Origin: Betaproteobacteria bacterium HGW-Betaproteobacteria-3
GTDB taxonomy: Bacteria > Pseudomonadota > Gammaproteobacteria > Burkholderiales > Burkholderiaceae_C
Reading direction: 5' to 3'
DNA length: 64,000 nucleotides
NCBI GenBank assembly: GCA_002842205.1
Contig: PHCI01000008.1
Coordinates: 84,792-148,791, forward strand
Of the stretch, positions 56,871 to 64,000 are shown piece by piece (positions within the stretch are counted from its first letter, which is position 1; every line of letters starts with the position of its first letter). The position numbers and the translations under genes were made by a program. The notes below the pieces were generated by a model. That model made no database searches and had not been told where the DNA came from. It saw only the letters and a list, made by a program, of their open reading frames with translations.

Positions 56871-58304
56871 ATGTCCCGTCGCGCCACCAAAATTGTTGCC
56901 ACCCTCGGCCCGGCGTCCAGTGAACCCGTCATCCTCGAAAAAATGATCCGGGCGGGCGTGAATGTCGTGCGCCTGAATTTCAGTCACGGTACGGCGCAAG
57001 ACCACATCGACCGCGCCCGCATGGTGCGGGAGGTGGCGCACCGGGCGGGCTGTGAAGTCGCCATCATGGCCGACCTCCAGGGGCCCAAGATTCGCGTCGG
57101 CAAGTTCGCAGAGGGCAAAGTCCTGCTGGAGCCAGGCGCCCGTTTCCTGCTGGACGCAGCGCGGACCGAGCCGGGCGACCAGGACGCCGTGGGCCTGGAT
57201 TACAAGCAGTTGCCGCGCGACGTGAAGGCGGGCGACGTGCTGCTGCTCAACGATGGCCTGATCGTGCTGACGGTCGAGTCGGTGCGGGGTGAGGTGGTGG
57301 CGACCCGCGTCACGGTGGGGGGCTACCTGTCCAACAACAAGGGCATCAACAAGCAGGGGGGCGGCTTGACCGCACCCGCGCTCACGGCCAAGGACATGGA
57401 CGACATCCGCACGGCGATGGCGTTCCAGGCCGACTATGTGGCGGTGAGTTTCCCGCAAAACGCCACCGACATGGAAATGGCGCGCCAGCTGTGCAATGTG
57501 GCCGCCGCCGAGCACCGTCACCGTCCCGGGCTGATTGCCAAAATCGAGCGGGCCGAGGCCATCCCCAATCTGGAGGAAATCCTGCGCGCCAGCGACGCCA
57601 TCATGGTGGCGCGCGGCGACCTGGCCATCGAGGTGGGCAACGCAGTGGTGCCAGCGCTGCAAAAACGCATGATCAAGCTGGCCCGCGAGCTTGACAAGGT
57701 GGTCATCACCGCGACCCAGATGATGGAAAGCATGATCACCAACCCGGTGCCGACGCGTGCCGAAGTGAGCGACGTGGCCAACGCCGTGCTGGACGGCACC
57801 GACGCGGTGATGCTTTCGGCCGAAACCGCGGCCGGCAAATACCCGCTGGAAACCGTCATGGAGATGGCCAAGATCTGCGAAGCCGCCGAGTCGGCCGAAG
57901 ACGTCAGGCTGGACGCCGACTTCACCGGCAAGACGTTCGCCCGGATCGACCAGACGATTGCCATGGGGGCGCTCTTCACGGCGCACCATCTGGGGGCCAA
58001 GGCCATCGTGGCCATGACCGACAGCGGCTCCACCGCCCTGTGGATGAGCCGCCATCTGATTCACGTCCCGATCTACGCCCTGACCCCCAACCTGTCGACG
58101 CAGCGCAAGCTGGCGCTGTACCGTAACGTGCGGCCGATCCTGCTGGATTCGAGCGCCGACCGCGACACGGCGCTGAAGCAGGCGGAGGATTACCTCAAGT
58201 CGCGCGGCATCGTCAGTAGCGGTGACGTGTACGCCATCACCAGCGGCGAGCCCATGGGCACGCCCGGCGGCACCAACATGCTCAAGATCTGCCGGGCTTC
58301 GTAA
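56871..58304 (+). CDS. pyk: Pyruvate kinase
   Basis: 477 residues. RRATKIVATLGPASSEPVIL opens the barrel. IMADLQGPKIRVGKF, PGLIAKIERAEAIPNLEEIL, the signature IMVARGDLAIEVG and TATQMMESMITNPVPTRAEVSDVANAVLDGTDAVM are all intact. It makes ATP and pyruvate from phosphoenolpyruvate. The ribosome site GGAGAGC precedes the ATG. It is followed by fba, 86 bases on, the usual order in Burkholderiales. Confidence 0.96.
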   Translation: MSRRATKIVATLGPASSEPVILEKMIRAGVNVVRLNFSHGTAQDHIDRARMVREVAHRAGCEVAIMADLQGPKIRVGKFAEGKVLLEPGARFLLDAARTEPGDQDAVGLDYKQLPRDVKAGDVLLLNDGLIVLTVESVRGEVVATRVTVGGYLSNNKGINKQGGGLTAPALTAKDMDDIRTAMAFQADYVAVSFPQNATDMEMARQLCNVAAAEHRHRPGLIAKIERAEAIPNLEEILRASDAIMVARGDLAIEVGNAVVPALQKRMIKLARELDKVVITATQMMESMITNPVPTRAEVSDVANAVLDGTDAVMLSAETAAGKYPLETVMEMAKICEAAESAEDVRLDADFTGKTFARIDQTIAMGALFTAHHLGAKAIVAMTDSGSTALWMSRHLIHVPIYALTPNLSTQRKLALYRNVRPILLDSSADRDTALKQAEDYLKSRGIVSSGDVYAITSGEPMGTPGGTNMLKICRAS

Positions 58305-58390
58305 GCCATCGTGGGCCTTGACGCCGGTAAAATCGGGCGAATTGAACCGTCAAGTCACCAACGGGCCGCGCGCCCACCAAAGGATTTCCC

Positions 58391-59455
58391 ATGGCACTCG
58401 TCTCGATGCGCGAGCTGCTGGACCACGCCGCTGAAAACGGCTACGGCATTCCAGCTTTCAACGTCAACAACCTGGAGCAGGTCCAGGCCGTCATGACGGC
58501 GGCCGACGAAATCGGCGCGCCGGTCATCCTGCAGGCCAGCGCCGGCGCCCGCAAGTACGCGGGCGAGCCGTTCATCAAGCACCTGATCCAGGCGGCCGTC
58601 GAGGCCTGGCCGCACATCCCGCTGGTGATGCACCAGGACCACGGCCAGAGCCCCGACGTGTGCCAGGGTGCGATCAACCTGGGCTTCAGCTCGGTCATGA
58701 TGGACGGCAGCCTTGAGGCCGACGGCAAGACCATTGCCAGCTACGAATACAACGTGGACGTGACGACCCGGGTGGTGGCCATGGCCCACAAGCTGGGCGT
58801 GACGGTCGAGGGCGAACTGGGTTGCCTGGGCAGCCTGGAGACCATGAAGGGCGACAAGGAAGACGGCCACGGCACAGACGCCACCATGACCCGCGAGCAA
58901 CTGCTGACCGATCCCGAGCAGGCGGCCGATTTCGTTAAGCGAACCCAACTGGACGCACTGGCCATCGCCATCGGTACCAGCCACGGCGCCTACAAGTTCA
59001 CCCGCAAGCCCACGGGCGACATTCTGGCCATCGAGCGCGTCAAGGAAATCAACCGCCGTTTGCCCAACACGCACCTGGTGATGCACGGCTCGTCCAGCGT
59101 GCCGCAAGACCTGCTGGCCACCATCAACCAGTACGGCGGCAAGATGAAGGAGACCTACGGCGTGCCCGTGGAAGAAATCCAGAAGGCCATCCAGTTTGGC
59201 GTGCGCAAGATCAACATCGACACCGACATCCGTCTGGCCATGACGGCCGCCGTGCGCAAGTTCATGGCAGAAAACCCCGACAAGTTCGACATGCGCGACT
59301 GGCTCAAACCGGCGCGCGAAGCCGCCAAGCAGATCTGCAGGCAACGCTACCTTCAGTTTGGCTGCGAAGGCCAGGCCGGCAAAATCAAGGGCCGCAGCCT
59401 GTCCGCGGTGGCGGCCCAATACGCCTCGGGCGCATTGGCGCAGGTGGTGCACTAA
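58391..59455 (+). CDS. fba: Fructose-1,6-bisphosphate aldolase, class II
   Basis: 354 residues, the length of the class IIB branch. The zinc ligands lie in [12 protein letters not shown] and in [14 protein letters not shown] and [24 protein letters not shown] and [19 protein letters not shown] bind the substrate. It cleaves or forms fructose bisphosphate in glycolysis and gluconeogenesis. An intrinsic terminator follows. Confidence 0.96.
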   Translation: MALVSMRELLDHAAENGYGIPAFNVNNLEQVQAVMTAADEIGAPVILQASAGARKYAGEPFIKHLIQAAVEAWPHIPLVMHQDHGQSPDVCQGAINLGFSSVMMDGSLEADGKTIASYEYNVDVTTRVVAMAHKLGVTVEGELGCLGSLETMKGDKEDGHGTDATMTREQLLTDPEQAADFVKRTQLDALAIAIGTSHGAYKFTRKPTGDILAIERVKEINRRLPNTHLVMHGSSSVPQDLLATINQYGGKMKETYGVPVEEIQKAIQFGVRKINIDTDIRLAMTAAVRKFMAENPDKFDMRDWLKPAREAAKQICRQRYLQFGCEGQAGKIKGRSLSAVAAQYASGALAQVVH

Positions 59456-59510
59456 GCACCCTGGGGCCAGACCGCGGTGCGCCTTGCGATAATCCTGCGG
59501 AATGGTTTCG

Positions 59511-59547
59511 GGCCCGTTGACGGTTCAGCGGGCCTTTTTGCTTTTTG
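59511..59547 (+). terminator. Rho-independent terminator after fba
   Basis: GGCCCGTTGA at 59511-59520 pairs with TCAGCGGGCC at 59525-59534 (one G-T pair), followed by TTTTTGCTTTTTG. It lies just before purC. Confidence 0.85.
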
Positions 59548-59554
59548 ACCGATC

Positions 59555-60463
59555 ATGACCACTGCCCTGCATACCTCCGCCCTGACTTCGTTGCCCCTGC
59601 TCGCCCGCGGCAAGGTGCGCGACAACTACGCCGTGGGCGACGACCGCATCCTCATGGTGGCCAGCGACCGCATCAGCGCGTTCGACGTCATCATGGGCGA
59701 GCCGATTCCCGGCAAGGGCGTGCTGCTCACGCAGATGGCGCTGTTCTGGTTCGACCGGCTGGGCCCCAAGGGCCTGAACCTGTGCCCGATCCACCTGACG
59801 GGCGAGGCGCCCGAAAGCGTGGTCGCGCCGGACGAGGTGGCGCAGGTGACGGGCCGCTCGATGCTGGTCAAGCGGCTCACGCCGATCCCGGTCGAGGCCG
59901 TGGTGCGCGGCTACCTGGCGGGCAGCGGCTGGAAGGAATACCAGGAAAGCCGCTCGGTCTGCGGCGTCAGGCTGCCCGAGGGCTTGAAGAACGCCAGCAA
60001 GCTGCCCGAGCCGATCTACACCCCCGCGGCCAAGGCAGCGATGGGCGAGCACGACGAGAACATCACCTTCGAGCGCACGGTCGAGATGATCGGCGCCGAT
60101 CTGGCCGGGCGCATCCGCAGCATCAGTCTCGCCATTTACAAGGCGGCGGCCGATTTTGCGGCCACCAAGGGCATCCTCATTGCCGACACCAAGTTCGAGT
60201 TCGGGCTGGACCGTGACGGCACCCTGGTGTTGATGGACGAGGTGCTGACGCCCGACTCCTCGCGTTACTGGCCGGCCGAGAGTTACGTGGAGGGCGCCAA
60301 CCCGCCGAGCTACGACAAGCAGTTTCTGCGCGACTGGCTGGAGGCCGTGCGCATCAACGGCAAGCCCTGGGACAAAACCCCGCCCGCGCCGCGCCTGCCG
60401 CGCGAGGTGGTCGAGAAAACCGCCGCCAAGTACACCGAGGCGTTGCAGCGGCTGACAGCCTGA
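59555..60463 (+). CDS. purC: SAICAR synthase
   Basis: 302 residues, the longer form of the enzyme. [73 protein letters not shown] and [11 protein letters not shown] are diagnostic. It joins aspartate to CAIR in purine synthesis. The purE and purK genes lie 1.1 kb on, separated by a minus-strand gene. Confidence 0.95.
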   Translation: MTTALHTSALTSLPLLARGKVRDNYAVGDDRILMVASDRISAFDVIMGEPIPGKGVLLTQMALFWFDRLGPKGLNLCPIHLTGEAPESVVAPDEVAQVTGRSMLVKRLTPIPVEAVVRGYLAGSGWKEYQESRSVCGVRLPEGLKNASKLPEPIYTPAAKAAMGEHDENITFERTVEMIGADLAGRIRSISLAIYKAAADFAATKGILIADTKFEFGLDRDGTLVLMDEVLTPDSSRYWPAESYVEGANPPSYDKQFLRDWLEAVRINGKPWDKTPPAPRLPREVVEKTAAKYTEALQRLTA

Positions 60464-60470
60464 GGCGGTT

Positions 60471-60569
60471 TCGCCTTCAAACGTATCACGGCGTTGGTTC
60501 GCCTTGCCGTGCTACAGCACGGTCTGCGGCTCCCGCCTTGTTCTACGCCTGAATGCAAAACCGTATGAG
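60471..60569. repeat. Family C 99-bp repeat, copy 2
   Basis: About 93 percent identical by eye to 13786-13884. Like that copy it follows a plus-strand stop and lies in a convergent junction (purC and the thioredoxin-type gene). Confidence 0.85.
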
Positions 60570-60587
60570 GCGGTGCGCCGTCGGCCT

Positions 60588-61544
60588 TCAGTTCAGCATC
60601 ATGCTGAGCCGACGCCGGTAGGTCGAGACCAGTGCCGCCTGCGGGTCTTCCTGCACGGCGCTCTTGCCCATCAATTCGATGCCGCCGGCGGTTTTGCCCA
60701 CCGCGGCAGCCCCGGCCTTTGGCGGTGGGGGTGTCAGCAGTTCAAGGATCGCGACGACGGCCTTGCGCGGCGCCTCGTCGGCCCATTTCTTGTCGCGCAG
60801 GATGATTTCCAGCAACTCGTCCAGGGCGGCGGTCCATTCGTCGAGCGCCATCAGCACGCGGGCCTTGGCAAAGCGGCTGTCGAAATCACGCTTGTTTTCT
60901 GCGATTTTTGAGTCAAATTGGGCGATAGCCCCCGTCAAATCTTGATAGTTTGCTGCAAATTCAAGAGCATTGATCCATTGTGACAATGCCGTGAAGCGCA
61001 GCGGCACGGGGATGCGCGTCAGCGTCGGCGCCAGCGCCGCCTGGGCGGGCGCCAGCTGGCCGTGCTGGACCAGCAGCTTCACGTAGTCAAAGCGCGCGTC
61101 GTCGTTGGCCGGATTGATGGCCAGCGCCTCGCCCAGTTTTTCCAGCGCCGCGGCGGGGTTGCCCTGTTCGATCAGGGCTTCGGCTTCTTCGGTGTCGATC
61201 TCGGCGGCAATTTCTTCCTCGGACGGCACGTTCTTGTTGAGGAATTCGCGCACCTTGCCAGCCGGCATGGCGCCCATGAAGCCGTCCACGGGTTTGCCAC
61301 CCACCAGCAGCACGCAGGTGGGGATGCTCTGGACGCCGAAAGCCTGGGCCAGTTGCTGCTCTTGGTCGGAGTCGATCTTGACCAGCTTGAAGCGGCCGGC
61401 GAACTCGACTTCGAGCTGCTCCAGGATGGGGCCGAGCGATTTGCACGGCGCGCACCAGGGCGCCCAGAAATCGACCAGCACGGGGGTTTCCATGGAGGCG
61501 GCGATCACCTCGGTTTCAAAGTTCTGGAGGGTGACGTCAATCAT
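60588..61544 (-). CDS. Thioredoxin/TPR co-chaperone (YbbN/CnoX-like)
   Basis: 318 residues. The thioredoxin domain has the active site WAPWCAPCKSLGP and GVQSIPTCVLLVGGKPVDGF. It is followed by a helical, TPR-like region (NPAAALEKLGEALAINPAND and DEWTAALDELLEIILRDKKW). CnoX-type proteins protect clients from oxidation and hand them to chaperones. The stretch NYQDLTGAIAQFDSKI is encoded by a family A repeat. The frame stays open and the length is close to relatives. It is divergent from purE, 57 bases away. Confidence 0.87.
   Translation of the reverse strand: MIDVTLQNFETEVIAASMETPVLVDFWAPWCAPCKSLGPILEQLEVEFAGRFKLVKIDSDQEQQLAQAFGVQSIPTCVLLVGGKPVDGFMGAMPAGKVREFLNKNVPSEEEIAAEIDTEEAEALIEQGNPAAALEKLGEALAINPANDDARFDYVKLLVQHGQLAPAQAALAPTLTRIPVPLRFTALSQWINALEFAANYQDLTGAIAQFDSKIAENKRDFDSRFAKARVLMALDEWTAALDELLEIILRDKKWADEAPRKAVVAILELLTPPPPKAGAAAVGKTAGGIELMGKSAVQEDPQAALVSTYRRRLSMMLN
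60914..60970 (-). repeat. Family A repeat, copy 5, inside the thioredoxin-type gene
   Basis: Minus-strand GCTCTTGAATTTGCAGC, AAACTATCAAGA, TTTGACGGGGGCTATC and GCCCAATTTG. Here the host gene is read in the forward direction of the repeat, opposite to LysR and purK. Confidence 0.78.
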
Positions 61545-61601
61545 GAAGGGGTAAATCCGGGTGAAACCTTAAAATTCAACGATTCTTTCGAAAAGCACCC
61601 A

Positions 61602-62099
61602 ATGACTCAAGCGCTAATCGGTGTGGTGATGGGTTCCAGTTCCGACTGGGACACGATGCAGCACGCAACCCAGATTCTCCAACAGTTCGGCGTGGCCCAT
61701 GAAGCGCGGGTCGTTTCGGCCCATCGCATGCCCGACGACATGTTCGCCTACGCCGAGGCCGCAGCCGGGCGCGGGCTGCGGGCCATCATTGCCGGGGCCG
61801 GCGGTGCGGCCCACCTGCCGGGCATGCTGGCGGCCAAAACCACGGTGCCGGTGCTGGGCGTGCCGGTGGCCAGCCGCCACCTGCAGGGGGTCGATTCGCT
61901 GCACAGCATCGTGCAGATGCCCAGGGGCGTGCCGGTGGCCACGTTTGCCATTGGCCACGCGGGTGCCGCCAACGCCGCCCTGTTTGCCGTGGCCATGCTT
62001 GCCCATGACAACCCGGCGCTGCAGGCCCGGCTGGAGGCGTTTCGCACCGAGCAAACGCAAGCCGCGCGGGCATCCCGGTTGCCGCCGGCGGGCGCATGA
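61602..62099 (+). CDS. purE: N5-carboxyaminoimidazole ribonucleotide mutase
   Basis: 165 residues from the ATG at 61602. GVVMGSSSDWDTMQHA, VVSAHRMPDDMFAYA, IIAGAGGAAHLPGMLA and GVPVASRHLQGVDSLHSIVQMPRG are the family motifs, including the catalytic His in SAHR. It converts N5-CAIR to CAIR. The stop overlaps the purK start (ATGA). Confidence 0.96.
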   Translation: MTQALIGVVMGSSSDWDTMQHATQILQQFGVAHEARVVSAHRMPDDMFAYAEAAAGRGLRAIIAGAGGAAHLPGMLAAKTTVPVLGVPVASRHLQGVDSLHSIVQMPRGVPVATFAIGHAGAANAALFAVAMLAHDNPALQARLEAFRTEQTQAARASRLPPAGA

Positions 62100-63259
62100 C
62101 GCCCGCGGTCATCCAGCCCGGCGCGACGCTGGGCGTCATGGGCGGCGGCCAGCTCGGTCGCATGTTCGTGCACGCGGCGCAGCAAATGGGTTACTTCACC
62201 GCCGTGCTCGACCCCGACCCGGACAGCCCGGCCGGGCGCGTCAGCCACCATCACATCGCCACCGGTTACGAGGACGCGGCGGGGCTGGCCCGACTGGCCG
62301 CGGTGAGCGCCGCCATCACCACCGAATTCGAGAACGTGCCCGCCACCGCGCTGCACTCGCTGGCGGCCACACGCCTGGTGGCGCCGGGGGCCGACGCGGT
62401 GGCCATTGCGCAGGACCGGGCGCTTGAAAAAGCGCATTTCACGCGCTGCGGCGTGGCCTGCGCACCGTATGCGGTGATCGCCTCCGAGGCCGAGCTGGCC
62501 GCGGTGTCGGCCGAGCTGCTGCCCGGCATCCTGAAAACCACCCGCCTGGGCTACGACGGCAAGGGCCAGGTGCGGGTGCAAACGCGCGACGAACTCGCCG
62601 CCGCGTGGCGTGGCCTGAAGGGCGTGGCCTGCGTGCTCGAGAAAATGCTGCCACTGGCGGCGGAAATCTCGGTCATCGTGGCGCGTGGGCGCGACGGCGC
62701 CTGCGTGCACTTTGCGCCGCAGCGCAACGTGCACCGCGACGGCATCCTGGCAGTGACCGAGGTTTATGAAGAAAATCTGCCTTCAGCCCCCGTCAATGCG
62801 TCAATCTTAGCTACTAAATCAATAGCGAACGGCTTGAACTACGTGGGCGTGCTGTGCGTCGAGTATTTCGTGTTGCAGGACGGCCGCCTGGTGGTCAACG
62901 AGATGGCGCCGCGCCCGCACAACAGCGGCCACTACACGATGGACGCCTGCGACGTCTCGCAGTTTGACCTGCAGGTGCGCGCGCTGGCCGGCCTGCCGCT
63001 CACGCCGCCGCGCCAGCACAGCCCGGCCATCATGCTCAACCTGCTGGGCGACCTGTGGTTCACCGGCGGCGACGCCCCCATGACGCCGCCGTGGCCGGCC
63101 GTGCTGGCGCTGCCCGGCACGCACCTGCACCTGTACGGCAAGGTCGAGGCCCGGCGCGGCCGCAAGATGGGGCACCTCAACATCACCGGCGCCAGCGTGG
63201 CGGCCGTGTGCGACACGGCGCAGCGGGCGGCGGCCCTGCTGGGCCTGCCGCCGTTCTGA
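62096..63259 (+). CDS. purK: N5-carboxyaminoimidazole ribonucleotide synthase
   Basis: 387 residues of the ATP-grasp family. GVMGGGQLGRMFVHAAQQMG, TTEFENVPA, LKTTRLGYDGKGQVRV, VEYFVLQDGRLVVNEMAPRPHNSGHYTMD are all typical. Residues about 225-246 (EENLPSAPVNASILATKSIA) are encoded by a family A repeat in the same frame as in the LysR gene. The region falls in a variable part of PurK and the overall length is not obviously changed. Confidence 0.95.
   Translation: MTPAVIQPGATLGVMGGGQLGRMFVHAAQQMGYFTAVLDPDPDSPAGRVSHHHIATGYEDAAGLARLAAVSAAITTEFENVPATALHSLAATRLVAPGADAVAIAQDRALEKAHFTRCGVACAPYAVIASEAELAAVSAELLPGILKTTRLGYDGKGQVRVQTRDELAAAWRGLKGVACVLEKMLPLAAEISVIVARGRDGACVHFAPQRNVHRDGILAVTEVYEENLPSAPVNASILATKSIANGLNYVGVLCVEYFVLQDGRLVVNEMAPRPHNSGHYTMDACDVSQFDLQVRALAGLPLTPPRQHSPAIMLNLLGDLWFTGGDAPMTPPWPAVLALPGTHLHLYGKVEARRGRKMGHLNITGASVAAVCDTAQRAAALLGLPPF
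62768..62830 (-). repeat. Family A repeat, copy 6, inside purK
   Basis: Plus-strand GAAGAAAATCTGCC, TTCAGCCCCCGTCAA, TTAGCTACTAAATC and AATAGCGAA. It shares its reading frame with copy 4. Confidence 0.8.
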
Positions 63260-63304
63260 GCGCGGCATGACTGCCTGCCTGCACGCGAATTGCCGGGGCC
63301 GGGT

Positions 63305-64000
63305 GTGAACGCCCCCATCCTCGACGGCCAGCACCCCGACGCCATCGCGCAGGCTGCACAGGCCTTGCGGGCGGGCACACTGGTGGGCCTGCCCACCGAA
63401 ACCGTGTACGGCCTGGCCGCCGACGCGGGCAGCGATGCCGCGGTGGCGCGCGTCTTTGCCGCCAAAGGCCGACCGAGCGAGCACCCGCTGATCGTCCACG
63501 TGGCCAGCGCGGCCGAAGTGCCGCGGTTTGCGGCCCAGGTGCCCGCTTTTGCCCAGCGCCTCATGGACGCTTTCTGGCCCGGTCCGCTGACGCTGATCCT
63601 GCCGCGCCAACCCGGCGTGGCCACGGCCGCAGCGGGCGGGCAGGATTCCATTGGCCTGCGCTGCCCGGCGCACCCGGTGGCGCACGCGCTGCTGCAGGCG
63701 GCCGCCGCGCTGGGCGTGCACGGCGTGGCCGCCCCCAGCGCCAACCGCTTTGGCCGCATCAGCCCGACCACCGCCGTGCACGTGCAGCAGGAGTTTGCGC
63801 ACCTGGAGGCGGGCGCGCTGCTGATCCTGGACGGTGGCGCCTGCGCCGTGGGCATCGAATCCACCATCATCGACGCCACGCGCGGCGCGCCCGTGCTGCT
63901 GCGCCCCGGCGTGCTGACCCGCGCGCAACTCGAAGCGGCCAGCGGCGAACGCGTGCGCCTGCCGGGTGAAGCGGCGGCCCACGGCGGCGTGGCCCCGCGC
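63305..64000 (+). CDS. L-threonylcarbamoyladenylate synthase (Sua5/YciO/YrdC), C-terminally cut
   Basis: 232 codons visible, open to the window end. From a GTG at 63305 it reads MNAPILDGQHPDAIAQ, then the family core GTLVGLPTETVYGLAADA, KGRPSEHPLIVHV, FWPGPLTLILPR, GLRCPAHPVA, APSANRFGRISPTTA and GIESTIIDAT. It makes threonylcarbamoyl-AMP for the t6A modification of tRNA. The length already exceeds the TsaC type, so it is probably the Sua5 type with a C-terminal extension. It follows purK on the same strand. Confidence 0.92.
   Translation, partial: MNAPILDGQHPDAIAQAAQALRAGTLVGLPTETVYGLAADAGSDAAVARVFAAKGRPSEHPLIVHVASAAEVPRFAAQVPAFAQRLMDAFWPGPLTLILPRQPGVATAAAGGQDSIGLRCPAHPVAHALLQAAAALGVHGVAAPSANRFGRISPTTAVHVQQEFAHLEAGALLILDGGACAVGIESTIIDATRGAPVLLRPGVLTRAQLEAASGERVRLPGEAAAHGGVAPR

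Overview
The window is a GC-rich, tightly packed stretch of bacterial chromosome. Gene content, gene order and several families of short interspersed repeats point to a betaproteobacterium of the order Burkholderiales, most like the Comamonadaceae; this is inference from protein similarity recalled from memory. A clear BciA-type 8-vinyl reductase (15.05-16.04 kb) suggests a phototrophic or formerly phototrophic lineage of the Rhodoferax/Rubrivivax kind. No tRNA, rRNA, CRISPR array, insertion sequence or prophage was seen.

Layout. 0-2.1 kb: minus-strand homoprotocatechuate operon (hpaR-hpaG1-hpaG2-hpaE, the last cut by the window edge). 2.2-7.5 kb: radA, a small membrane protein, ilvE, a zinc-finger protein, a family 2 glycosyltransferase and an O-antigen-ligase-like protein. 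7.7-9.9 kb: a two-component system. 10-16.9 kb: acyl-CoA ligase, AmpG-like permease, M48 protease, panC, bciA and exodeoxyribonuclease III. 16.9-21.7 kb: pyrE, a DUF4124 protein and gatB-gatA-gatC. 21.9-26.5 kb: the rod-shape operon mreBCD-mrdA. 26.5-33.3 kb: a periplasmic phosphodiesterase, a TauE/SafE permease, a GMC oxidoreductase and mmsA with a divergent LysR gene.

33.5-56.3 kb is the accessory heart of the window. It carries a serine palmitoyltransferase, a dedicated acyl carrier protein, an NAD-dependent reductase of the CerR type, a fatty-acyl-AMP ligase and a GNAT-like candidate ceramide synthase. This is the gene set known for bacterial (Caulobacter-type) ceramide synthesis. Around it lie three paralogous P-loop kinases, a Wzx-like flippase, a family 4 glycosyltransferase, two PAP2 phosphatases, an isoprenylcysteine-methyltransferase-like protein, an unrecognised helical protein, and a complete RND pump placed directly downstream of the ceramide synthase candidate. 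My reading is a sphingolipid synthesis, head-group modification and transport island. 56.9-64 kb returns to core metabolism: pyk, fba, purC, a thioredoxin/TPR protein, purE, purK and the start of a Sua5/TsaC gene.

Three repeat families run through the window. Family A (about 55-65 bp, six copies, core TTGACGGGGGCT) lies inside coding sequence in frame in at least three genes and forms both 3' ends of one convergent gene pair. Family B is a GC-rich element that supplies the start codon and the first ~25 codons of hpaG1. Family C (99 bp, two copies) sits in two convergent gene junctions. Separately, gatA contains an in-frame palindromic insert.
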